Positions 16,331-25,960 of a DNA stretch of 64,000 nt are shown here, piece after piece (the stretch's first letter is position 1; every line of letters begins with the position of its first letter). The translations under genes were made by a program, and so were the position numbers. The DNA is from Gemmobacter sp. (GTDB lineage: Bacteria > Pseudomonadota > Alphaproteobacteria > Rhodobacterales > Rhodobacteraceae), in contig NZ_JAUCBS010000013.1 in NCBI RefSeq assembly GCF_034676705.1, positions 136,501 through 200,500 on the forward strand, in the 5' to 3' direction. The notes below the pieces were generated by a model. That model was not told the DNA's origin. It searched no databases and saw only the letters and a program-made list of their open reading frames with translations.

Positions 16331-17467
16331 ATGGTGCAACCGAACTACTGGTTCAACCCGGCCGAATACCGCGCGCGCCTGCTGCGCGTGCAGGCCGCCC
16401 TGAAGGCGCGCGGGCTGGATGCGCTGCTGGCCTTCCAGCCGGAAACCGTGACCTGGGTCACCGGGTTCTTTACCCGCGGCTATGGCACCTTCCAGTTCGC
16501 CATCATCCCGGCCGATGGCGAACCCACCCTGTTCTGCCGCGATGTCGAGGAATATTACCTCGACAGCACCTGCGTGTTCTCCGACCGCGTCATGTGGACC
16601 GACAGCGATGACCGCATCGCCCTGGCCGCCCGCACCATCGCTGCCAAGGTCGGCAAGGCCGGCGCCATCGGGGTGGAACTGGGCGCCTGGGTGCTGAACG
16701 CCCAGCGGTGGGAGGCGATCCGCGCCGAACTGCCCGGCGTGCGGCTGGTCGATGAAACCGGGCTGGTCCCCACGATGCGGCTGATCAAGTCGCCGGCCGA
16801 AATCGCCTATCAGCGCATTGCCGCCAAGGCATCCGAGGCCGGCATGCAGGCGGCCATCGACAGCGCCGGCATCGGCGTCAGCGAACGCGAGATGGCGGCC
16901 GAGATCTGCGCCGCCATGATCCGCGCGGGGTCCGACCTGCCGGGGCCGGGGGTCATGTCCTCGGGTGAACGGGCGTTCCACCTGCACGGCGGCTATTCCG
17001 ACCGGGTGCTGGAACGCGGCGACATCGTCCAGATCGAGACGACGCCGAACAGCCACCACTACCACGCCCGCTTCATGCGCCCGATCCGGGTGGCCGAGGC
17101 CAGCGATGCCGACCACCGGCTGGTGGAACAGCTGATCGCCATTCAGGACGCCGCCATCGCCACGGTTGCCCCGGGCGTGCCCGCCACCACCCCCGACGCC
17201 ATCTACCGCGACGGCGTGCTGGGCGCCGGCCTGCGCGAGACCTATACCAACAAGACCTTCTATTCCGTCGGCCTGCTGCTGCAACCCAACGGCGGCGAAC
17301 CTCTGGAGGCGCATCCCGGCGCCGACTGGTCGTTCCAGCCGGGCATGGTGTTCCATACCTATGTGCTGGCGCAGGGCTTTGGCATGTCGGAAACCATCGC
17401 CGTCACCGAAAACGGTTGCGAACGCCTCACCAACTTCCCGCGCCAACTGTTCGTGACGGCGCGCTGA
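16331..17467 (+). CDS. M24-fold (creatinase-like) hydrolase, third paralogue
   Basis: This 378-residue protein has the creatinase N-terminal domain (about 12-145) and an M24 domain with SGERAFHLHGG near 211-220. The expected metal-binding aspartates are replaced (QIETTP near 234-239, HYHARF near 243-248), the first histidine is a tyrosine (FYSVG at 310-314), and only a late glutamate is kept (SETIAVTENG). It starts 18 bases after the amidotransferase-like gene with an AAAGGA site, so the two are co-transcribed. It is more distant from the other two M24 proteins than they are from each other. A metal-free amide hydrolase is likely. Confidence 0.8.
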   Translation: MVQPNYWFNPAEYRARLLRVQAALKARGLDALLAFQPETVTWVTGFFTRGYGTFQFAIIPADGEPTLFCRDVEEYYLDSTCVFSDRVMWTDSDDRIALAARTIAAKVGKAGAIGVELGAWVLNAQRWEAIRAELPGVRLVDETGLVPTMRLIKSPAEIAYQRIAAKASEAGMQAAIDSAGIGVSEREMAAEICAAMIRAGSDLPGPGVMSSGERAFHLHGGYSDRVLERGDIVQIETTPNSHHYHARFMRPIRVAEASDADHRLVEQLIAIQDAAIATVAPGVPATTPDAIYRDGVLGAGLRETYTNKTFYSVGLLLQPNGGEPLEAHPGADWSFQPGMVFHTYVLAQGFGMSETIAVTENGCERLTNFPRQLFVTAR

Positions 17468-17538
17468 CCGGGCGTCTTGCAGTGGTCGGGGGCCGGGCCT
17501 TGTGCCAGACTGTCCCCGATCTGCCGGAGCAAGCCCCG

Positions 17539-18153
17539 ATGACGAACCCCGACCTGACCCGCTGGGACAGCCGTTTCGATACCGCCACCTATGTGTTCGG
17601 CGAAGCGCCGAACATCTTCCTGCGTGCCCATGCCCAGGGGCTGCCGCCGGGCAGCGCGCTTTGCGTCGCCGATGGCGAGGGGCGCAACGGCGTCTGGCTG
17701 GCCCGGCAGGGGTGGGACGTGCTGTCACTGGATTTCTCGGCCGTGGCGCAGCGCAAGGCGGCCGATCTGGCCGCGCGCCATGGCGTTGCCCTGCGGCTGG
17801 AACAGGCCGATGTGCATGACTGGCCCTATCCGCCTGCGGCCTTCGATCTGGTCGCCGATGTGTTCAGCCAGTTCAGCCGCCCCGGCGACCGGGCGCGCAA
17901 ATGGAACGGGATGCGCCGCGCGCTGAAGCCGGGCGGACATCTGATCGTCGTGGGCTATAGCCCGAAACAGCTGGACCATCGCACCGGCGGCCCGTCCGAG
18001 GTGGCCAATCTCTATACCCCCGACCTTCTGCGCAGCGCCTTTGCCGGGCTGGACATCCTGGCGCTGGACGAGGTGGAGGCCGTGCTGGACGAAGGCCCCG
18101 GCCACAGCGGCATGTCCGCCGTCGTCACATTGCTGGCCCGCGCCTCGTATTGA
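17539..18153 (+). CDS. Class I SAM-dependent methyltransferase
   Basis: The 204-residue cytoplasmic protein has a Rossmann-type methyltransferase fold. Motif I is CVADGEGRNGVWLARQGWDV near 43-62, the acidic residue of motif II is in SLDFS, and motif IV is in FDLVADVFSQF. It resembles small TehB-like methyltransferases. The start at 17539 gives the family N-terminus (WDSRF...YVFGEAPN). It lies between the catabolic island and the Liv-type importer and belongs clearly to neither. The substrate is unknown. Confidence 0.8.
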   Translation: MTNPDLTRWDSRFDTATYVFGEAPNIFLRAHAQGLPPGSALCVADGEGRNGVWLARQGWDVLSLDFSAVAQRKAADLAARHGVALRLEQADVHDWPYPPAAFDLVADVFSQFSRPGDRARKWNGMRRALKPGGHLIVVGYSPKQLDHRTGGPSEVANLYTPDLLRSAFAGLDILALDEVEAVLDEGPGHSGMSAVVTLLARASY

Positions 18154-18206
18154 TCCCACTGCATGGCGGCATTGACGGAATCAGCAGGCTGCGCTAGCTC
18201 TTATGA

Positions 18207-18228
18207 AACATGAATCGCATGTCATGTT
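18207..18228. promoter_or_regulatory. Nested inverted repeats upstream of the Liv-type operon
   Basis: AACATG (18207-18212) pairs with CATGTT (18223-18228), and inside it ACATG pairs with CATGT (18208-18222) around a five-base centre. The element ends seven bases before the GGGAGGA ribosome site of the binding-protein gene. It could be an operator or a leader hairpin. No regulator can be assigned; the TetR gene within the operon is one candidate. Confidence 0.3.
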
Positions 18229-18242
18229 CCAGGGAGGATACC

Positions 18243-19421
18243 ATGAAACTGCATCTTGCCGTCGCCATGACGGCCCTGATGGGCTGGGCGCTGCCTGCCG
18301 TTGCCGACATCAAGATCGCCCATGTCTACGACAAGACCGGCGCGCTGGAGGCTTATGCCAAGCAAAGCCACGATGGCCTGATGCTGGGGCTGGAATATGC
18401 CACCGGCGGCACCATGGAAGTGAACGGCGAAAAGATCGTCGTGATCGAAAAGGACAGCCAGCTGAAACCCGACGTCGGCCGCGCCATGCTGGCCGAGGCC
18501 TTTGGCGATGACGAGGCCGATCTGGCCATCGGCCCGGTCGGGTCGGGCGTTGCGCTGGCCATGCTGCCGGTGGCTGCCGAATTCGAAAAGATCCTCATCG
18601 TGGAACCGGCCGTCGCCGACAGCGTGACCGGATCGGCCTGGAACCGCTACATCTTCCGCACCGGCCGCAACTCCTCGCAGGACGCGATCTCGAACGCGGT
18701 GGCGCTGGGGCGCGACGGGGTCAAGGTCGTGACCTTTGCCCAGGACTATGCCTTTGGCCGCGATGGCATCGCCGCCTTCAAGGAAGCGCTGGCCGACACC
18801 CCCGCCAAGCTGGTGGCCGAGGAATACGCCCCCACCGACACCACCGATTTCACCGCCTTTGGTGAACGCATGTTCAACGCGCTGAAGGATCTGGACGGCG
18901 AAAAGCGCATCTTCATCATCTGGGCCGGCGCGAACAACCCGATGTCCAAGTTGCAGGCGATGAACCCGGGCCGCTACGGCATCGAACTGGCCACCGGCGG
19001 CAATATCCTCGAGGCGCTGAAGGCCTACAAGGAATTCCCCGGCATGGAAGGCGCCGCCTACTACTACTACGAAATCCCCAAGAACCCGGTGAACGACTGG
19101 CTGGTCAAGGAACACATGGCCCGCTTCGGCACCCCGCCCGATTTCTTCACCGCGGGCGGCATGGCAGCCGGCATGGCCGCGGTCGAGGCGCTGAAAAAGG
19201 CCGGATCGACCGATACCGAAAAGCTGATCGCCGCCATGGAGGGGATGGAATTCGACAGCCCCAAGGGCAAGATGATCTTCCGCGCCGAAGACCACCAGGC
19301 GTTGCAGGCGATGTATCACTTCAAGATCAAGGTCGATCCGAACGTCGCCTGGGGCATCCCCGAACTGGTGCGCGAAATCCCGATCGAGGAAATGAACGTC
19401 CCGATCCGCAACAAGCGCTGA
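18243..19421 (+). CDS. Liv-type ABC importer substrate-binding protein
   Basis: The 392-residue product begins with a Sec signal peptide ending near VADIK (residue about 22) and continues as a type I periplasmic binding fold of the branched-chain amino acid class: IAHVYDKTGALEAYAK, then IGPVGSGVALAMLPVAAE. Homologues beside acyl-CoA synthetases often bind aromatic or aliphatic acids rather than amino acids. The ATG at 18243 has a strong GGGAGGA site. Two ATPases, two permeases and CoA-pathway genes follow in the same direction. The ligand is unknown. Confidence 0.9.
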   Translation: MKLHLAVAMTALMGWALPAVADIKIAHVYDKTGALEAYAKQSHDGLMLGLEYATGGTMEVNGEKIVVIEKDSQLKPDVGRAMLAEAFGDDEADLAIGPVGSGVALAMLPVAAEFEKILIVEPAVADSVTGSAWNRYIFRTGRNSSQDAISNAVALGRDGVKVVTFAQDYAFGRDGIAAFKEALADTPAKLVAEEYAPTDTTDFTAFGERMFNALKDLDGEKRIFIIWAGANNPMSKLQAMNPGRYGIELATGGNILEALKAYKEFPGMEGAAYYYYEIPKNPVNDWLVKEHMARFGTPPDFFTAGGMAAGMAAVEALKKAGSTDTEKLIAAMEGMEFDSPKGKMIFRAEDHQALQAMYHFKIKVDPNVAWGIPELVREIPIEEMNVPIRNKR

Positions 19422-19429
19422 CCCTGCGA

Positions 19430-19441
19430 AGGGGCGCCCCT
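19430..19441. terminator. Palindrome after the binding-protein gene
   Basis: A perfect 12-bp palindrome AGGGGCGCCCCT begins nine bases after the binding-protein stop codon. Together with the hairpin at 19480-19497 it could reduce read-through, giving more binding protein than transporter, as is usual in such operons. There is no T-run, so an intrinsic terminator is not certain. Confidence 0.35.
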
Positions 19442-19449
19442 CGCGCCCT

Positions 19450-19497
19450 TTCATCTGTCCAGAAATATCCCGGGGGGTCCGGGGGGCTGGCCCCCCG
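19450..19497. repeat. Interspersed motif TTCATCTGTCC..AAATATCCC plus GC hairpin
   Basis: The stretch TTCATCTGTCCAGAAATATCCC (19450-19471) recurs with two changes at 29392-29413. Here it is followed by a GC hairpin with arms CGGGGGGC (19480-19487) and GCCCCCCG (19490-19497). The element lies in the 102-base gap between the binding-protein and LivG-like genes. It looks like a short intergenic repeat or processing site. Confidence 0.5.
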
Positions 19498-19523
19498 ACC
19501 TGTCCGCCAGACCAACGGTCCCC

Positions 19524-20280
19524 ATGCCCTCCCCATCGCTTGAAACCCGCGCCCTTACGGTGCGTTTTGGCGGCCATGTCGCCGTCAACGCGGTCTCCTG
19601 CGCCTTCCGGCCGGGTGAACTGACCGCCATCGTCGGCCCGAACGGGGCCGGCAAGACCACCTGGTTCAACCTGATCTCGGGCCAGATCGCCGCAAGCTCG
19701 GGGCAGGTGCTGCTGGGCGGGCAGGACATCTCGCGCCTTGGCGTGGCGGCGCGGACGCGGGCGGGGATCGGGCGGGCGTTCCAGCTGACCAACCTGTTTC
19801 CTGCCCTGTCGGTGCTGGAAAACGTGCGCCTCGTGGTGCAGGCGCGGCGCGGCGCGGGCCTCAGCCTGTTCACCATGGCCGCCAGCCACCGCGACCTGAC
19901 CGCCGAGGCCGAACAGATTCTCGACCGCGTGCGCCTGTCGTCGCAGGCGCATCAGGCTGTGCGCGCACTGCCCCATGGCGACCAGCGCAAGCTGGAGGTG
20001 GCGTTGCTGCTGGCGCTGAAACCCAAGGTCTACATGTTCGACGAACCCACGGCAGGCATGAGCGTGGACGAATCCCCGGTGATCCTGGGCCTGATCGCCG
20101 AGATCAAGGCCGACCCGGCCGCCACCGTCCTGCTGGTGGAACACAAGATGGACGTCATCCGCACCCTGGCCGACCGCATCGTCGTTCTGCACAACGGCAC
20201 GCTGGTGGCCGATGGCAGGCCGGCCGAGGTGATGGCCAGCGACATCGTGCAGGAAGCCTACATGGGCAAGGAGATCGAGG

Positions 20281-20288
<8 letters not shown>
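19524..20288 (+). CDS. Liv-type ABC importer ATPase, LivG type
   Basis: The 254-residue ATPase has Walker A GPNGAGKTT near 38-46, a LivG-type signature region LPHGDQRKLEVAL and Walker B VYMFDEPTAGM. The C-terminus AYMGKEIEDV is typical of LivG. It energises import through the LivH/LivM-like permeases. There is no clear ribosome site before the ATG at 19524; it follows the GC hairpin. The gene overlaps the LivF-like gene by eight bases. Confidence 0.92.
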
Positions 20289-21003
<715 letters not shown>

Positions 21004-21004
21004 C

Positions 21005-22033
21005 ATGACCGCCGCCCCCGACCATACCCCCATCATGCAGCGCCCGCCCCTGTCGGTGCGGATGCAGCCCTGGATCCCGGTTCTGCTGGTGCCCGCGCTG
21101 GTGATCGCCGGCTTTGTCGCCGTCGGCAACCCGACCAGCTGGCTGACGCTGACCGTTTCGGGCCTTGCCATGGGCATGATGATCTTTGTCATCGCCAGCG
21201 GCATGACGCTGATCTTTGGCCTGATGGACATCATCAATTTCGGCCATGGCGCCTTCATCTCGTTCGGGGCGTTCGTCGGCGTTTCGGTGCTGATCGCGCT
21301 GGGCGGCCTGACGGGGGCGCCCTCGCTGGCACTGAACCTGCTGGCATTGCTGGCGGCGGTGCTGGCGGCCATGGCCGTCACCGGCGCGCTGGGATGGGGG
21401 TTTGAGCGGGTGATCGTGCGCCCGGTCTATGGCGCGCATCTGAAGCAGATCCTGGTCACCATGGGCGGGCTGATCGTGGCCGAACAGCTGATCCAGGTGA
21501 TCTGGGGGCCCAAGGAAATCCACATCGCCCGGCCCGAGATGCTGAAAGGCGCCATCACCATCCTGGGCGCCACGCTGGAAAAATACCGGCTGGTCGCGGT
21601 GGTGTTCGGCGCGGCGGTGTTCATCGCCATGCGGCTGGTGCTGCGGCGCACCAAGATCGGGCTGATCGTCCGCGCCGGGGTGGAAAACCGCGAGATGGTG
21701 CAGGCGCTGGGTTACCGCATCAACCGGGTGTTCATCGGCGTGTTCATCGCCGGATCCGCGCTTGCGGGCCTCGGCGGCATCATGTGGGCGCTGTATCAGG
21801 AGTTGATCACCGCCCATATGGGCAATGAAATCATGGTGCTGGTGTTCATCGTTGTCATCATCGGCGGGCTTGGCAGCGTCGAGGGCGCGTTCATCGGCGC
21901 GCTGATGGTGGGCCTGTTGCAGAACTATGTCGCCTTCATCGAACCCAAGGCGGCGCTGGTATCGAACATCGCGCTGATGGTCGCCATCCTGATGTGGCGT
22001 CCGCAGGGCATGTCCCCCGTGATCAAGGTGTAG
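21005..22033 (+). CDS. Liv-type ABC importer permease, LivH type
   Basis: The 342-residue membrane protein has about eight hydrophobic helices and the LivH landmark GLMDIINFGHGAFISFGAF near 75-93. The C-terminal EAA-like segment GGLGSVEGAFIGALMVGL is also present. I chose the ATG at 21005 because GGAG lies ten bases before it; the in-frame ATG at 20996, inside the LivF-like gene, is only one base from that site. Confidence 0.92.
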   Translation: MTAAPDHTPIMQRPPLSVRMQPWIPVLLVPALVIAGFVAVGNPTSWLTLTVSGLAMGMMIFVIASGMTLIFGLMDIINFGHGAFISFGAFVGVSVLIALGGLTGAPSLALNLLALLAAVLAAMAVTGALGWGFERVIVRPVYGAHLKQILVTMGGLIVAEQLIQVIWGPKEIHIARPEMLKGAITILGATLEKYRLVAVVFGAAVFIAMRLVLRRTKIGLIVRAGVENREMVQALGYRINRVFIGVFIAGSALAGLGGIMWALYQELITAHMGNEIMVLVFIVVIIGGLGSVEGAFIGALMVGLLQNYVAFIEPKAALVSNIALMVAILMWRPQGMSPVIKV

Positions 22034-22037
22034 GGCG

Positions 22038-23093
22038 ATGGTGCGTTTCCTGCTGTCGGGCGATGGCCCGCGTTCGCTGATCCTGTCGGTCATCGTCGGG
22101 GTCATCTTCGTGGCGCTGGCGCTGGCGCCCTTTCTGTTCCCCGGCAGCCGGTCGCTGGAGGTGGCGGCGCGGATCGCCATCTTCATCGTGCTGGTGGCCA
22201 GCTATGACCTGCTGCTGGGCTACACCGGCATCGTCAGCTTTGCCCATACGGTGTTCTTCGGCCTGGGGGCCTATGGCGTGGCGCTGTCCACCACGCATCT
22301 GGGGCGCGGCTGGGGGGCGCTGGCCGCGGGCGCCGTGGGCGGCACGGTGCTGGCGGTGGCGATTGCCTTTGTCATCGCGCTGTTTTCGCTGCGGGTGCGG
22401 GCGATCTTCTTTGCGATGATCACGCTGGCCGTGGCCTCGGCCGTGGCGGTGCTGGTCAGCCAGCTGTCCTGGCTGACCGGGGGCGAGGATGGCATGAACA
22501 TTACCATCCCGCGCGAACTGACCCCGGCCTTCCGGCTGGATCTGGAGATTATCGGAACGAAGATCACCGGCAAGATCCTGAACTATTACCTGGTGTTCGT
22601 CTGCTGCACGCTGCTGTTCCTGCTGCTGCTGCGGGTGGTCAATTCGCCCTTTGGCCGGGTGTTGCAGGCGATCCGCGAAAACGCCTTCCGGGCGGAATCG
22701 GTCGGCTATCGCGTGGTGATCTACCGCACGGTCGCCACCTGCCTGTCGGCAGGCGTCGCCGCACTGGCCGGGGCGCTGTTCGCGGTCTGGCTGCGCTATG
22801 TCGGGCCGGATACCACGCTGGCCTCGGAAATCATGATCGACATCCTGCTGATGGTGGTGATCGGCGGCATGGGCACCATCTGGGGCGCGGTGGTGGGGGC
22901 GACGATCTTTGTGCTGGCGCAGAACTACCTGCAAACGCTGATGCAGGGCGCGGCCGATGCCACGGCGGCCCTGCCGCTGGTCCCCGATCTGCTGAACCCC
23001 GACCGCTGGCTGCTGTGGCTGGGGGTGCTGTTCATCCTGTCGGTCTATTTCTTTCCCACCGGCATCGTCGGCCGGCTGCGGGCGCGGGGATGA
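22038..23093 (+). CDS. Liv-type ABC importer permease, LivM type
   Basis: This 351-residue permease has the LivM pattern: SYDLLLGYTGIVSFAHTVFFG near 55-75, an internal extra-cytoplasmic region rich in polar residues, the IRENAFRAESVGYRV loop, and GGMGTIWGAVVGA near 275-287. It forms the translocation pore with the LivH-like protein. It starts four bases after the LivH-like stop and overlaps the hydrolase gene by four bases. Confidence 0.92.
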   Translation: MVRFLLSGDGPRSLILSVIVGVIFVALALAPFLFPGSRSLEVAARIAIFIVLVASYDLLLGYTGIVSFAHTVFFGLGAYGVALSTTHLGRGWGALAAGAVGGTVLAVAIAFVIALFSLRVRAIFFAMITLAVASAVAVLVSQLSWLTGGEDGMNITIPRELTPAFRLDLEIIGTKITGKILNYYLVFVCCTLLFLLLLRVVNSPFGRVLQAIRENAFRAESVGYRVVIYRTVATCLSAGVAALAGALFAVWLRYVGPDTTLASEIMIDILLMVVIGGMGTIWGAVVGATIFVLAQNYLQTLMQGAADATAALPLVPDLLNPDRWLLWLGVLFILSVYFFPTGIVGRLRARG

Positions 23094-23878
23094 CAGCCGC
23101 GCGGCACATCCATGCCGACTGTCAGGGCAGCGGCCTGCGGCTGGTGCTGCTGCACGGTTGGACCATGCGCGGCGCGGTGATGGCGCCGCTGGCCGCCGCC
23201 TTGCCGGGGTTTGCCTGCGTGGCGCCCGATCTGCCGGGGCATGGCCGGACCACCGGATATGCGGCCGACCTGCCGGGCGCTGTGGCCATGCTGGGCGACC
23301 TGCTGGCGGATGGTCTGCCCACGGTGCTGGTCGGCTGGTCGCTGGGGGCGCTGGTCGGCTGGCAATGGCTGGCCGCCCACGGCCCCGGCCCGGTACGCGG
23401 CATGGTCAGCCTGGACATGAGCCCCCGCCCCCTGCCCGAACCTGGCTGGGCCTATCCGATGTCGGGCCAGTCCGCCGACCGCATCCGCGCCCGGGCCGGC
23501 TGGTTCCGCGACAGCTGGTCGTCGGCGGTTGCGCCCTTGGCGGCGGGGATCTTTGCCACCGATGCCGGCGCCGATATCTTTACTGCGGCGCAGGCGCAGG
23601 CGGTGATCGCGGCGCAGGATGGCGCGGTGATGGCGGGCTTCTGGTGCTCGCTGGTCGAGGCGGATTGCCGCGCGGACATCGGCCGGTTGCCCGTGCCGCT
23701 GCTGGCTATCCACGGCGACGAAAGCCGGGTATATCCCCCCGCCTGTGCCGACTGGCTGGCAGCGGCCGCGCCCCGGGGAACTGCCTTGCGCATCCCCGGC
23801 GCCGGCCATGCCCCGCATCTGGAGCGCACGGCCGAAACCGCCGCCGCCATCGCGGCCTTTGCCCGTCAGGTTGCCTGA
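23090..23878 (+). CDS. Alpha/beta-hydrolase fold protein (BioH/esterase-like)
   Basis: The 262-residue protein has an alpha/beta hydrolase layout: LLHGWT (oxyanion region) near 18-23, the nucleophile elbow GWSLGA near 81-86, an acidic residue in HGDESRVYP and the catalytic histidine in GAGHAPHLE. It resembles BioH-type carboxylesterases. In this operon it may release a CoA or ester product of the imported acid. The ATG overlaps the LivM stop by four bases. Confidence 0.85.
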   Translation: MTAARHIHADCQGSGLRLVLLHGWTMRGAVMAPLAAALPGFACVAPDLPGHGRTTGYAADLPGAVAMLGDLLADGLPTVLVGWSLGALVGWQWLAAHGPGPVRGMVSLDMSPRPLPEPGWAYPMSGQSADRIRARAGWFRDSWSSAVAPLAAGIFATDAGADIFTAAQAQAVIAAQDGAVMAGFWCSLVEADCRADIGRLPVPLLAIHGDESRVYPPACADWLAAAAPRGTALRIPGAGHAPHLERTAETAAAIAAFARQVA

Positions 23879-24478
23879 ATGACCACGCCCGCCAGCCCGC
23901 GCCAGCCTGCCACCAAACGCGGCCGCGATACCCGCGATGCCATCCTGCGCGCCGCCGAAGATGTGATCGGCGCCCGCGGCTTTGCCGCCGCCTCGATCGC
24001 CGACATCACCCGGGCGGCAGGCATCGCGCAGGGCACGTTCTACATCTATTTCGACGGGAAAGAGCAGGTGTTCCGCGAACTGGTGGCCGAGATGGGCCGC
24101 TTTACCCGCCGCACCATTTCCGAGGCCGTGGCCGGCGCCCGCGACCGGATGGAGGCCGAACGGATCGGCCTGCGCACCTTTCTGGAAATCGCCGCCACGC
24201 GGCCCACGCTGTACAGCATTGTCGAGGAGGCGCGGTTCGTCGATCTGCCCAGCTATGATGCCTATTTCACCGGCTTCGCCCGCAATTACGCCCGCAATCT
24301 GGATGCGGCCGCCAAAGAGGGCACCATCCGCCCCGGCAACCCGGAAATCCGCGCCTGGGCGCTGATGGGGCTGGCGGTGACGCTTGGCGAACGCTACGGT
24401 CAGCGCAACCCTGGGGCCGACCGCGATGCCGTGGTGGCCGAGGTGTTCGACATGCTGGAACGGGGCCTGCGTCCCTGA
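23879..24478 (+). CDS. TetR-family transcriptional regulator
   Basis: The 199-residue protein has an N-terminal TetR helix-turn-helix (residues about 18-64, core IADITRAAGIAQGTFYIYF) and a helical ligand domain. It starts directly after the hydrolase stop codon and sits inside the Liv-type operon, so it probably controls it in response to the substrate or its CoA ester. No matching palindrome was found before the operon apart from the repeats at 18207-18228. Confidence 0.88.
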   Translation: MTTPASPRQPATKRGRDTRDAILRAAEDVIGARGFAAASIADITRAAGIAQGTFYIYFDGKEQVFRELVAEMGRFTRRTISEAVAGARDRMEAERIGLRTFLEIAATRPTLYSIVEEARFVDLPSYDAYFTGFARNYARNLDAAAKEGTIRPGNPEIRAWALMGLAVTLGERYGQRNPGADRDAVVAEVFDMLERGLRP

Positions 24479-24496
24479 GCCGACAAGGACGGAGAC

Positions 24497-25960
24497 ATGG
24501 CCACCGCGCCCGACCTTTCCGCCCGCCGCGCCGCGCTGTCGCCACATGCGCGGGCCTTTACCGATCATGCGACCGGCCGGGTCTGGACCTTTGCCGAAAT
24601 CGAGGATCAGGCCAACCGCCTGGCCGCCGCGCTGGCGCCGCTGGGGCCGGGGGCACGGGTGGGGCTGCTGTCCTACAACCGGGCCGAAGGGTTCATCGCG
24701 CTGTTCGCCGCCGCCAAGGCCGGGGTGATCCTGTGCCCGCTGAACTGGCGGGCGCCCTTGCTGGAACTGCGGGCGGTGGCGGGGTCGGTCGGGCTGTCGG
24801 CGCTGGTGCATGATGTGGATCATTATGGCCTGTCGGCGGCGCTGGCGCCCGACCTGCCGCGTATCGCCATGCGCAATCAGGGCGGCTTTGCCCTGCCCGC
24901 CGCCCCGTCCCGGCTTGCCACCCTGGATGAGGATGCGCCTTGGTATCTGCTGTTCACCTCGGGCACCACGGGGGCGCCCAAGGCGGTGATCCAGACCCCA
25001 CGCATGGCGCTGGCCGTGGCGGTGAACCTGGCGCAGGCCATGGGGCTGACCGGGGCGGACCAGTCGGTCTGCTATTTGCCGCTGTTCCATACCGCCGGGA
25101 TCAACCTGTTCACCCTGCCGTTGTTCCAGTGGGGCGGGCACAGCCATATCCTGCCCCGGTTCGATGCCGACCGGCTGCTGGACCTGATCGCGGCGGGCGA
25201 GGTGACGCAGTTCTTCGGTGTGCCGACCATCTGGCAGGCCTTTGCCGCCCATCCGGGCTTGCAGGCGGCGGGCCTTGGCCGGTTGCGCGGCCTGGCCTCG
25301 GGCGGGGCGGCGCTGCCGGGCGATCTGATCCAGCGCTTCGCCGACATGGGGGCCGTCATCCGCAACGGGTTCGGCATGACGGAAACCGGCCCCACCGGCT
25401 TTCTGATCGACCCGCAGGCGGCGCTGGACCGGATCGGATCGGTCGGCAAGCCCCAGATGCTGACCGAGGCGCGGCTGGATGGCGTGCCCGACGACCAGCC
25501 CGGCGAAGGGGAATTGCTGATGCGCGGCGCCACCATCACGCCGGGGTATTTCGCCAACCCGCAGGCGACGGAAGCCGCCTTTGCCGATGGCTGGCTGCGC
25601 ACCGGCGACGTGGCCCGGCGCGATGCCGACGGCTATTACACCATCGTGGATCGTCTGAAGGACATGTATGTCTCGGGTGGCGAAAACGTCTGGCCGGCCG
25701 AGGTGGAACAGGCGCTGCAAGCCCATCCGGCGGTGGCCGAGGCGGCGGTGGTCGGGGTGGCCGATGCGAAATGGGGCGAAACGGGGGTGGCCTTTGTCAT
25801 CCTGCATCCTGGCGCCAGCGTGGAACCCGAGGGGCTGCGGATCTGGTGCCGCGACCGGCTTGCCGCCTTCAAGGTGCCGCAGCGGGTACGGCTGGTGACC
25901 GACCTGCCGCGCACGGCATCGGGCAAGGTGCGCAAGGCGGCACTGAAGGCCCACGCATGA
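24497..25960 (+). CDS. Acyl-CoA synthetase (AMP-forming), FadD/class I adenylate-forming type
   Basis: The 487-residue enzyme has the adenylate-forming motifs: LLFTSGTTGAPKAV near 150-163, GFGMTETGP near 293-301, GWLRTGD and YVSGGENVWPAEVE in the hinge region, and the C-terminal catalytic lysine in RTASGKVRK. It is somewhat short for fatty acyl-CoA ligases and closer to 4-coumarate or long-chain ligase-like enzymes. It would activate the acid imported by the Liv-type system. A GGAG site precedes the ATG, and the stop overlaps the MaoC gene by four bases. Confidence 0.9.
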   Translation: MATAPDLSARRAALSPHARAFTDHATGRVWTFAEIEDQANRLAAALAPLGPGARVGLLSYNRAEGFIALFAAAKAGVILCPLNWRAPLLELRAVAGSVGLSALVHDVDHYGLSAALAPDLPRIAMRNQGGFALPAAPSRLATLDEDAPWYLLFTSGTTGAPKAVIQTPRMALAVAVNLAQAMGLTGADQSVCYLPLFHTAGINLFTLPLFQWGGHSHILPRFDADRLLDLIAAGEVTQFFGVPTIWQAFAAHPGLQAAGLGRLRGLASGGAALPGDLIQRFADMGAVIRNGFGMTETGPTGFLIDPQAALDRIGSVGKPQMLTEARLDGVPDDQPGEGELLMRGATITPGYFANPQATEAAFADGWLRTGDVARRDADGYYTIVDRLKDMYVSGGENVWPAEVEQALQAHPAVAEAAVVGVADAKWGETGVAFVILHPGASVEPEGLRIWCRDRLAAFKVPQRVRLVTDLPRTASGKVRKAALKAHA

